Shown here: piece by piece, positions 57,401 to 64,000 of the stretch | Layout of the letters: each line of letters starts with the position of its first letter | How positions within the stretch are numbered: position 1 is the first letter of the stretch | Assembly (NCBI GenBank): GCA_963848045.1 | Contig: CAWKCC010000004.1 | Coordinates: 1-64,000, forward strand | DNA length: 64,000 nt | Origin: CAVUAT01 sp963848045 | Lineage (GTDB): Bacteria; Actinomycetota; Thermoleophilia; Solirubrobacterales; 70-9 | Direction of reading: 5' to 3' | Program-made: the position numbers and the translations under genes | Notes under the pieces: generated by a model | What the model saw: only the letters and a program-made list of their open reading frames with translations | What the model was told of the DNA's origin: nothing | Database searches by the model: none

Positions 57401-58870
57401 CGCGGGCTGGACGGCGCCGGCCCACACCCCTGGGCGGCGATCCGCCCACGGCCTCGCCTGCTCGAGTTGCGCCGCGACCCGGATCAGCACGTCCTCGCGG
57501 CCGGCTGGGGCGACGAGCTGGGCGCCGATCGGCAGGCCCTCCGCCGTCCAGTACAGCGGCACCGAGATCGCCGGGTGGCCGCTCGCATTGAAGATCGCGG
57601 TGAAGACGCCGCTCTTGCGGGCGCGCTGGAAGGCCGCGAGCGGGTCGGGCCCGGAGTCGTCGAAGCTGCCGAGCGGCGGCGGCGCCTCACCCGCCGTCGG
57701 AGTCAGCAGCAGGTCGTGCCCGCGCTCGAACCAGTCGGCGAAGAGGCGCGTGACGCTCTGATGGAACCCGACGGCGTTCAGGTATTGCCCGGCATGATGC
57801 GCGCGACCCTGTTCGGCGAGCGCCCAGGTCAGCGGCTCGACGTCTTCGGGCCCGAGCCGGCGCCCCATGATCATGCCGAACTGGTCGAGCGAGGCCGCCT
57901 GCGCCGCTCTCCAGCGGACCAGGAAGGTCTCGATCAGGTCGGTCATGCTGCCGGGCTCACCCTGGGGCAGGTCGAGCACGTCGGTGTCCACCACGTGCCC
58001 GAGGCTCTCGAGCAGAGACCCCGCGTCGCGCGCGGCATCCATGGCCTCGGGCTCGATCTCCTGCGCGACGAACGGCTCGGTGGCCAGGCCGATCCGCAGC
58101 TTGCCCGGGTCGGCGGCCAGCTCATCCGTGTAGGGGCGCAGCGGCGGAGGTGCGAAGTAGGGGTCTCCGGGTGCCGGCCCGTGCACCGCCTCGAGAACCG
58201 CAGCGACGTCGCGCACCGAGCGCGCAACCACCAGCTCCTCGGTCAACCCCGAGACCGCGTCGCCGAGCAGCGGGCCCTGGCTGGTCCGCTGGCGCGTCGG
58301 CTTCAATCCCACCAGGCCGTTGTGGCTGGCGGGGATACGGATCGAGCCGCCGCCGTCGTTGGCATGGGCGACCGGCACGATGCCCGCCGCCACAGCAGCG
58401 CCCGAACCGCCGCTCGAGCCGCCGGGCGTGCGGCCCGTGTCCCAGGGGTTGTGCGTGGCCCCGTAGGCATCGGGCTCGGTGGTCGGCAGGATGCCGAGCT
58501 CGGGCGTGTTGGTCTTGCCGATCGTGACGAAGCCCGCATCCCGGAAGCGAGCCCCCAGGTAGGTGTCCATGGGCAGACGGAATCCCGCCTCCTTCAGGAC
58601 CTTCATCCCGAGGTGATAGGGCTGCCCGGCGAGGCCGGCGCCGAGGTCCTTGAACAGGAAGGGCACGCCGCGGAAGGGCCCGTCGGGAAGCCCTCCCGCC
58701 GCCCGCTCTCGCGCCTCGTCGTAGAGCTCGTGAATGATCGCGTTGAGCTCCGGATTGACCAGCTCGGCGCGGGCGATCGCCGCCTCCACGAGCTCGCGCG
58801 GCGAGGCCTCGCCGCTGCGAACCAGCTCCGCCTGTGCGGTCGCGTCGAGGCTTGCGAGATCGTCGGTCAT
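57398..58870 (-). CDS. amidase-signature family enzyme
   Basis: A 490-residue amidase. The Ser-cisSer-Lys triad is visible: Lys74 in FLFKDLGAG, cis-Ser in GRTPGGSSGGSGAAVAAG (about 152) and nucleophile Ser176 in GGGSIRIPAS. GLKPTRQRTSQGP also fits. It cleaves or transfers an amide group; the substrate is unknown and it need not be GatA, because there is no gatB or gatC. ATG 58870 overlaps dapB by ATGA. It is an extra gene between dapB and dapA. Confidence 0.92.
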   Translation of the reverse strand: MTDDLASLDATAQAELVRSGEASPRELVEAAIARAELVNPELNAIIHELYDEARERAAGGLPDGPFRGVPFLFKDLGAGLAGQPYHLGMKVLKEAGFRLPMDTYLGARFRDAGFVTIGKTNTPELGILPTTEPDAYGATHNPWDTGRTPGGSSGGSGAAVAAGIVPVAHANDGGGSIRIPASHNGLVGLKPTRQRTSQGPLLGDAVSGLTEELVVARSVRDVAAVLEAVHGPAPGDPYFAPPPLRPYTDELAADPGKLRIGLATEPFVAQEIEPEAMDAARDAGSLLESLGHVVDTDVLDLPQGEPGSMTDLIETFLVRWRAAQAASLDQFGMIMGRRLGPEDVEPLTWALAEQGRAHHAGQYLNAVGFHQSVTRLFADWFERGHDLLLTPTAGEAPPPLGSFDDSGPDPLAAFQRARKSGVFTAIFNASGHPAISVPLYWTAEGLPIGAQLVAPAGREDVLIRVAAQLEQARPWADRRPGVWAGAVQPA

Positions 58871-59565
58871 CGGCTGGGTTGGAGCAGGTTCTCGAGCCCC
58901 ACGACGAAGCGCTCGGGCATCTCGCCGACGCGGCGCACCGCGAGCACGACACCTGGCATGAAGCTGCGGCGGTCGGTCGAATCGTGCCGGATCGAGAGCG
59001 TCTGGCCCTCGCCGCCGAAGATCACCTCTTGGTGGGCCACCAGGCCCGGCAGCCGCAGCGAGTGAATCGGCTCGTGCACGTTCCCGCCGGCCTCGCGGAT
59101 CAGCTCGGCGGTCCGCTTCGCCGTGCCGGATGGTGCGTCGAGCTTGCTGTCGTGGTGCAGCTCGACGATCTCGCATTCTGGCATCTGCTCGGCGGCCTGC
59201 TGGGCGAAGCTCATCATCAGCACCGCCCCGATCGCGAAATTGGGCGCGACGAAGCACTTCGCCTCTCCCCCGGCCCCCTCGACCGCTGAGCGCAGCTCGT
59301 CGAGCTCGAAGCCCGTGGCGCCGACCACCGCATGCACACCCGCCTCTACGGCCTTGACCGCGTTCTCGAGCACCGTCTCGGGCGTCGAGAACTCGACCAT
59401 CACGTCGCCGTCGGCCAGAGCCTCATCGAGCGAGATGCCCAGCTTCGGATCGGCCTCCGCTGCCACCTCCAGTCCGTCGGCGGCCTGGATGGCATCGACC
59501 ACCGTCGAGCCCATCCGCCCGGCGGCTCCGGAGACAACGACCCTGATCGCCCCTTCCTCCATCAC
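58867..59565 (-). CDS. dapB: 4-hydroxy-tetrahydrodipicolinate reductase
   Basis: A 232-residue DapB. The N-terminal nucleotide site is VVVSGAAGRMGSTVVDAI. The substrate domain has IVELHHDSKLDAPSGTA. It reduces the DapA product with NAD(P)H. GTG 59565 or ATG 59562 are the listed starts; GGAGGAAGG lies inside that short leader and six bases before an ATC, which would be the family start (IRVVVSGAAG), so a non-AUG start cannot be excluded. The end overlaps the amidase gene. Confidence 0.95.
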   Translation of the reverse strand: MMEEGAIRVVVSGAAGRMGSTVVDAIQAADGLEVAAEADPKLGISLDEALADGDVMVEFSTPETVLENAVKAVEAGVHAVVGATGFELDELRSAVEGAGGEAKCFVAPNFAIGAVLMMSFAQQAAEQMPECEIVELHHDSKLDAPSGTAKRTAELIREAGGNVHEPIHSLRLPGLVAHQEVIFGGEGQTLSIRHDSTDRRSFMPGVVLAVRRVGEMPERFVVGLENLLQPSR

Positions 59566-59624
59566 GTCTTCTTAGCATCCCCCCGGTTGGAGCGCGCATC
59601 GGGCAGCGCGGCAACGACGGCGGC

Positions 59625-60911
59625 CTATGAGGCCGCCAGGGATTCGCTCACGGGCTTCAGCGAGGCGCGAAAGCGGTCCTCGTCCGGTGCCACCGCGGCG
59701 GCCGAAAGGGCGGCCGGCGCGTAGAACTCGCGCGCCAGCTCGGCGACGTCCTCGCGGTTGACCGCGTCGACCCGGGCGATCATCTCGTCGAGGGTGAGCA
59801 GCTCGGTGTCGAACAGGACCGAGCGGCCGATCCGGGTCATGCGGGCCGAGGTGGACTCGCTGGAGAGCACCATCCGACCCTTGACGCTCTCCTTGGCGCG
59901 GTCGAGCTCATCGGCGGTGATGCCCTCGGCGTGCAGACTGGAGAGCTCGGCGCCGATCACCGCACAGGCCTCCTCGACGTTGTCCTCACGGGTGCCGACG
60001 TAGAGGCCCACGAGGCCGCCGTCGACGAACTGCTGGGTGTAGGAACCGACCGAGTAGGCGAGGCCGCGCTTCTCGCGCACCTCGCGGAACAGCCGCGAGG
60101 AAGTCGAGGCGCCGAAGGTCGCGTCGAGAATCGCCAGCGCGAAGCGCCGCTCGTCGGCACGGTTGATACCTGGCCCACCCAGGCACACGTGGTACTGCTC
60201 AGTGTCCTTCTGCATGAAGCAGACCCTGGGGCCGTTGGCGCCCGGCGGTTCGATCGAGCCGGAGTCCCCGTTGGGCGCCGGCGGCTGTACGTGCCTGCGA
60301 GCCAGCTCGCAGATCGCCTCGTGATCGACGTTTCCTGCAGCAGCAACGACCACGTTCTCGCTGTTGTAGCGGGCCTCGTGGTAGGCGCCGATCTCGGGCA
60401 CCGGGATCGAGCTGATCACCTGAGCACGGCCCAGCACCCGGCGGCCCAGCGGGTGCTTTCCGAAGATCGCCTCGTCGAGTACGTCGTGGACTCGGTCGGA
60501 GGGCTCGTCCTCGTACATCGCGATCTCCTCGAGCACGACTTCGCGCTCGGAGTCGATCTCGGGGAAGGTCGGGCCCAGCAGCATCTCGGCCAGCAGGTCG
60601 AAGGCGCGCTCGGTGTGGGTGTCGAGGAAGCGCGCGTAGAGGTGCGTCGACTCCTTGCCGGTCCCGGCATTCACGGAGGCGCCCATGGTGTCGAAGATCT
60701 CGGCGATCTCGATCGAGTCGTGACGCTTCGTCCCCTTGAACAGCAGATGCTCCAGGAAATGCGAGACGCCGGCCTCGGCCGGCGTCTCGTTGCGTGAGCC
60801 TGTTCTCACCCAGAGGCCCAGGGCCACCGAGCGCACGGAGGGGACGACCTCGGTCACGACCCGGACCCCCGAGTCGAGCCGGGTGACCCGTGCGTTGCCG
60901 CTGGCGCTCAC
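59625..60911 (-). CDS. M16 family zinc peptidase
   Basis: A 428-residue M16 (pitrilysin/MPP-like) peptidase. The inverted zinc motif HFLEH is at residues 51-55 with the downstream REVVLEEIAMYED glutamate. The second half (~220-420) has EKRGLAYSVGSYTQQF, as in processing peptidases. It is the partner found next to pnp in many Gram-positives. GTG 60911 overlaps the pnp stop by GTGA. The enzyme probably cuts small peptides; its role beside RNA decay genes is not known. Confidence 0.95.
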   Translation of the reverse strand: MSASGNARVTRLDSGVRVVTEVVPSVRSVALGLWVRTGSRNETPAEAGVSHFLEHLLFKGTKRHDSIEIAEIFDTMGASVNAGTGKESTHLYARFLDTHTERAFDLLAEMLLGPTFPEIDSEREVVLEEIAMYEDEPSDRVHDVLDEAIFGKHPLGRRVLGRAQVISSIPVPEIGAYHEARYNSENVVVAAAGNVDHEAICELARRHVQPPAPNGDSGSIEPPGANGPRVCFMQKDTEQYHVCLGGPGINRADERRFALAILDATFGASTSSRLFREVREKRGLAYSVGSYTQQFVDGGLVGLYVGTREDNVEEACAVIGAELSSLHAEGITADELDRAKESVKGRMVLSSESTSARMTRIGRSVLFDTELLTLDEMIARVDAVNREDVAELAREFYAPAALSAAAVAPDEDRFRASLKPVSESLAAS

Positions 60912-63178
60912 CTGCGGTCTCGGCGCCCGCCCCGTTCGCCGCCGCGACCTCCGCGGTCGCCGCCGCGACCTCCGCGGTCGCCGCCGCGTCCGCCGCGACC
61001 GCCGTCACGGCGCGGCGGGCCCGAATCTCCGCTTCCCACGCCCGCGAGGTCCTCGGGGCTCTTTCCGGCCACGTCGGGGTCCTCGCTGAGGCGCAGGCCG
61101 ATGCGGCCGCGCTCCTTGTCGACCTCGACCACGGTGACGTCGATCTCGTCGCCTGAGTTGAGCACGTCCTCGACCGTGCCGACGCGCTCACCCGGCTTCA
61201 CGTTGGAGATGTGAAGCAGACCGTCGGTGCCCTTGGTGAGCTCGACGAAGGCGCCGAAGTTGGTCGTCTTCACGACCTTGGCGGCGCCGTAGCGGTCGCC
61301 GATCTCGGCCTCCTTGGTGATTGACTCGATCTTCTTGACGCACGCCTCGACCAGCTTGCCGGTGGGCGCATAGACGCGCACCGAGCCGTCGTCCTCGACG
61401 TCGATCTGGGCCTCGAACTCCTCGGAGATCGAGCGGATCGTCTCGCCGCCCTTGCCGATCAGAGCCCCGATCTTCTCGGGGTCGATCTGGATCGTGGTGA
61501 TGCGCGGCGCGTACTGCGAGAGCTCGGGGCGCGGCCCGTCGATCGTCTCGTCCATCTTGTCGAGAATGAACAAGCGCCCCTTGCGCGCCTGCTCGAGAGC
61601 GTCGGTCAGGATCTCGAAGGTGACGCCGGTGATCTTGATGTCCATCTGCAGGGCGGTGATGCCCTCAGACGAACCTGCCACCTTGAAATCCATGTCGCCC
61701 AGGTGATCCTCGACGCCGGCGATGTCGGTGAGCACGACGTAGTCGTCGCCCTCCTTGATCAGCCCCATCGCCACGCCGGCGACGGGCGCCGACACCGGCA
61801 CTCCGGCGGCCTGCAGAGCCATAGACGAGGCGCAGACCGAACCCATCGACGAGGAGCCGTTCGACTCCAGCGTCTCCGAGACGACCCGCGTCACGTAGGG
61901 AAACTCCTCGAGGTCGGGGATGGTCGGCTGCAGGGCGCGCTCCGCGAGGGCGCCGTGACCGATGTCGCGGCGCTTGGGTCCGCGCATGAACCCGGCCTCG
62001 CCCACCGAGTACGGCGGGAAGTTGTAGTGGTGCCAGAAGGTCTTGGACTCCTGGAGGCCCAGGTTGTCGACCTTCATGTCCATCCGCGTCGTGCCCAGAG
62101 CGACGACCGAGAAGATCTGGGTCTCGCCGCGGGTGAACAGAGCCGAGCCGTGCGTGCGCGGGGCGACGTCCACCTCGGTCTCGATCGGGCGGATCTCGTC
62201 GGTCTCGCGGCCGTCGGGGCGCTTCTTGTCGACGGCGATCCGCTTGCGAATGCTGTCCTTCTCGAGCTTCGCGAAGGCGGACTTGACCTGCGAGATCCGC
62301 TCACGGTCCTCGTCGCTTTCGTCGCCATCGGCGCCGTACTGCTCCAGCGCCTCGGCTTCGACCGCGTCTATCGCGTCCTGGCGCTCGAGCTTGCCCTCGA
62401 CCTGAGTCGCCTGGTCGAGCTTGTCGCCATGTGAATCGCGGATGGAGGAGACGAGCTCCTCGTCGAGCTGCGGAGCCTCGACCACGAGCTTCTCCTTGCC
62501 GGCCTTGCCGGCCAGCTCCTCGAAGGCGGCCGTGAGCTTCTTGATCTCAGCGTGAGCGATGTCGAGGGCATCGAGGATGTCCTGCTCGCTGACCCCCGAA
62601 GCGCCGGCCTCGACCATCAGGATCGCCTCGTCGGTGCCGGCGACGATCAGGTCGAGGTCGAGGTCCTCATGGGTCTCCTCGGCGGGGTTGATCACGAAGT
62701 CGCCGTCGAGCTTCCCGATCCGCACCGAGCCCACGTGCTGGGCGACCGGGATGTCCGAGACCGCGAGCGCGGCGGAGGCCCCGTTCATGGCCAGGATGTC
62801 GTAGGGGTGGACGAGGTCCACCGACATCGGGGTGCAGACCAGCTGCGTCTCGAAGTGCCATCCCTTGGGGAAGAGCGGGCGCAGCGGACGGTCGATCATG
62901 CGTGCCGTCAGCGTCGCCTTCTCGCCCGCGCGTGCCTCGCGCCGGAAGAACGAGCCGGGGATCTTGCCCGCGGCGTAATGGCGCTCCTCGACGTCGACGG
63001 TCAGCGGCAGGAAGTCGACGTCGCGAAGATTTCCCTTGGTCGCGGTGGCGAGGACCATGGTGTCCCCTGAGCGCACGACGACCGATCCGCTCGCCTGCTT
63101 GGCGAGCTTGCCGGTCTCGAATGAGATCTCGTCGCTGCCGATCTCGGCCGAAACTCGGCTGACTTCAAACCTGCTCAT
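60908..63178 (-). CDS. pnp: polyribonucleotide nucleotidyltransferase (PNPase)
   Basis: A 756-residue PNPase. Two RNase PH-like cores are joined by a helical domain. Typical parts are ITEL-free FFRREARAGEKATLTARMID, ESNGSSSMGSVCASSMAL and GVAMGLIKEGDDYVVLTDI. KH (KIGALIGKGGETIRSI) and S1 (GAFVELTKGTDGLLHISN) domains follow. The end is a RGG-rich tail (about residues 728-756) with a repeated GGDRGGR unit. It degrades RNA with phosphate. ATG 63178 has GAAGGG about nine bases upstream and is the first gene of the pnp-to-rnj operon. Confidence 0.97.
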   Translation of the reverse strand: MSRFEVSRVSAEIGSDEISFETGKLAKQASGSVVVRSGDTMVLATATKGNLRDVDFLPLTVDVEERHYAAGKIPGSFFRREARAGEKATLTARMIDRPLRPLFPKGWHFETQLVCTPMSVDLVHPYDILAMNGASAALAVSDIPVAQHVGSVRIGKLDGDFVINPAEETHEDLDLDLIVAGTDEAILMVEAGASGVSEQDILDALDIAHAEIKKLTAAFEELAGKAGKEKLVVEAPQLDEELVSSIRDSHGDKLDQATQVEGKLERQDAIDAVEAEALEQYGADGDESDEDRERISQVKSAFAKLEKDSIRKRIAVDKKRPDGRETDEIRPIETEVDVAPRTHGSALFTRGETQIFSVVALGTTRMDMKVDNLGLQESKTFWHHYNFPPYSVGEAGFMRGPKRRDIGHGALAERALQPTIPDLEEFPYVTRVVSETLESNGSSSMGSVCASSMALQAAGVPVSAPVAGVAMGLIKEGDDYVVLTDIAGVEDHLGDMDFKVAGSSEGITALQMDIKITGVTFEILTDALEQARKGRLFILDKMDETIDGPRPELSQYAPRITTIQIDPEKIGALIGKGGETIRSISEEFEAQIDVEDDGSVRVYAPTGKLVEACVKKIESITKEAEIGDRYGAAKVVKTTNFGAFVELTKGTDGLLHISNVKPGERVGTVEDVLNSGDEIDVTVVEVDKERGRIGLRLSEDPDVAGKSPEDLAGVGSGDSGPPRRDGGRGGRGGDRGGRGGDRGGRGGERGGRRDRR
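60945..61012. repeat. tandem repeats encoding the RGG tail of PNPase
   Basis: An approximately 21-bp unit (CGCGACCTCCGCGGTCGCCGC and variants) repeated about three times. It encodes GGDRGGR-type repeats in frame and looks prone to slippage. Confidence 0.6.
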
Positions 63179-63237
63179 GTGGTGTTCCCTTCACTTAGCC
63201 GCCACGGTGGCGGCTCTCAGTTCAGAACTCTCGTTCT

Positions 63238-63750
63238 CTAACGGGTGGCATGGTAGCGGGCGCTGAGGGCGGCGAGCCCCTGCTCGACGTCGCCGAGCAG
63301 GCACGCGCCATCCACGAACGCGCTCGGCGTCCCGGTCACGCCCGCGCGGACGCCGCTCTCGAAGTCCCTGCGAACCCGGGCCGCGACCGCCTGCGAGCGG
63401 CAGTCGGCGCGGAAGCGCGCCAGGTCGAGGCCGAAGCGCTCTGCCCGCTCCCAGAGGTGGGGATCGTCGACCCGGCCTCGCTCGGCATACAGGGAGTCGC
63501 ACATCTCCCAGAAGCGCCCTTGGAGCGCGGCGGCCTCGGCTGCCGCGTGCAGGGCCGGCGCGCGGGGGTGCCTGGAGGCCATCGGGAAGTGGCGGAAGCA
63601 GAGGCGCAGCGCCAGCGCCCGCAGCCGGGGCCAGGACGCCGCGCAATTCGGGCAGCCCAGGTCCATGTAGACGATCGCCTGCGGCCCCGAGCCGGCCACG
63701 TGGTCGTCTGCTCCGGCAGGCGGGACTCTCGCGCTGGTCATGTCGCTCAC
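63238..63750 (-). CDS. DsbA-like thioredoxin-fold protein
   Basis: A 170-residue DsbA-type protein. The active site is LGCPNCAASWPRL with a CPNC motif, an inserted helical domain follows (RFWEMCDSLYAERG) and the cis-proline loop is VTGTPSAFVDG. There is no signal peptide, so it is probably cytoplasmic, or like FrnE-type oxidoreductases. GTG 63750 or ATG 63741 may start it; TATGTT lies 9 nt before the GTG. Its substrates are unknown. It is upstream of pnp but separated by 59 nt and a promoter-like leader. Confidence 0.85.
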   Translation of the reverse strand: MSDMTSARVPPAGADDHVAGSGPQAIVYMDLGCPNCAASWPRLRALALRLCFRHFPMASRHPRAPALHAAAEAAALQGRFWEMCDSLYAERGRVDDPHLWERAERFGLDLARFRADCRSQAVAARVRRDFESGVRAGVTGTPSAFVDGACLLGDVEQGLAALSARYHATR

Positions 63751-63759
63751 GGTCGGCCC

Positions 63760-63765
63760 AACATA
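63760..63765 (-). promoter_or_regulatory. candidate -10 element for the DsbA-like gene
   Basis: TATGTT on the minus strand, 9 nt before the GTG at 63750. Confidence 0.35.
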
Positions 63766-63800
63766 GAGCGCCGACGGATAGGGATCCGGGCCCGGCGGCT

Positions 63801-64000
63801 CTACGCGCCCGGCTCGGGTGCCTGGCGCTCGACGCCTGCGGCAGCGAGCGCCTCCATCTCGGTGTTGAAGGGCCGCTGTCGCAACAGCTTCTCGTCCCGG
63901 AGCTCCTGCACGTAGAAGACGACGCGATCCACCTGGATGCCGCTCCCGGCCCCGCGGCCCCGAAACCGGACCCGCTCGATCAGGGTGTCATCGGCGTCGT
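63801..64000 (-). CDS. SnoaL/NTF2-like protein, partial (5' end outside window)
   Basis: The C-terminal part of a minus-strand gene that runs off the right edge. The 66 visible codons read IERVRFRGRGAGSGIQVDRV, VVFYVQELRDEKLLRQRPF and NTEMEALAAAGV, a pattern of the last strands of SnoaL-like domains (charged strand, then LRDxK and a final Ala-rich helix). The stop is TAG at 63801-63803. Start, total length and neighbours cannot be seen. Catalytic or binding roles are both possible for this fold. Confidence 0.68.
   Translation of the reverse strand, partial: DADDTLIERVRFRGRGAGSGIQVDRVVFYVQELRDEKLLRQRPFNTEMEALAAAGVERQAPEPGA

Noticed and set aside
57398..58870. Amidase as GatA of a tRNA amidotransferase
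   Set aside because: No gatB or gatC nearby and the context is DAP synthesis; only the generic amidase signature is supported.
57467..59065. A 532-codon plus-strand frame opposite the amidase gene
   Set aside because: Composition is that of a shadow frame; the amidase triad is on the minus strand.
60945..61012. Possible CRISPR-like repeats
   Set aside because: Units are contiguous, in frame and encode the PNPase RGG tail; no spacers.

Overview
The window looks like a chromosomal segment of a very GC-rich Gram-positive actinobacterium. A deep-branching class such as Thermoleophilia (Solirubrobacterales-like) fits best. This is inferred from codon use, from the gene set (MurT/GatD, DapL, RecA-RecX-MiaB-MiaA-DapF order, RNase J, NarL- and OmpR-type two-component systems) and from lysine/arginine-rich secreted proteins. 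I saw no rRNA, tRNA, CRISPR array, insertion sequence or phage gene. Genes are tightly packed, with many ATGA, GTGA and TGATG overlaps.

Layout. 0.1-5.5 kb: a TlpA-CcdA-monooxygenase-hydrolase operon on the minus strand, then a lipoprotein, a hydrolase and a YggU-family gene on the plus strand. 5.6-13.9 kb: membrane proteins, an MgtE-like transporter, an ABC-2 exporter, a GAF histidine kinase with a convergent NarL-type regulator, and a flavoprotein. 13.9-22.8 kb: small genes, a cyclophilin-peroxiredoxin-hydrolase operon, then a plus-strand run of methyltransferase, lipid kinase, murT, methyltransferase, gatD and lemA. 22.8-38.2 kb: almost all minus strand, with dut, hflX, a GH114-like protein, a DMT transporter, ridA, dapL, dapF, miaA, miaB, a cupredoxin, recX, recA, thpR, epoxide hydrolase and cinA. 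38.2-49.9 kb: an accessory block of lipoprotein, TMEM175-like, HdeD, a MalT-like LuxR regulator, a stress protein, AI-2E-like, APC-like and SulP transporters, HdeD remnants and a secreted P-domain protein. 49.9-63.2 kb: ftsK, an OmpR/kinase pair, rnj, dapA, an amidase, dapB, an M16 peptidase and pnp. The right edge holds a DsbA-like protein and a partial SnoaL-like gene.

The order pnp-M16-dapB-dapA-rnj-ftsK-...-cinA-recA-recX-miaB-miaA-dapF-hflX resembles a cluster conserved across Actinobacteria and Firmicutes. Here the accessory block and the OmpR pair interrupt it. DapA, DapB and DapL point to diaminopimelate synthesis by the aminotransferase shortcut, feeding a wall amidated by MurT/GatD. 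The DapF present has both catalytic cysteines replaced by serine, the most striking protein-level observation.

Two features of gene expression recur. About twenty genes or operons have a TANNNT hexamer about 6-9 nt before the start codon and no Shine-Dalgarno sequence, which suggests leaderless mRNAs. Several genes (ABC ATPase, a hydrolase, the GH114-like protein, recX and an NTF2-like gene) have no ATG, GTG or TTG at a position that would give a complete protein. A good LexA-type operator lies inside thpR, upstream of recA. No wholly new multi-gene system is evident.
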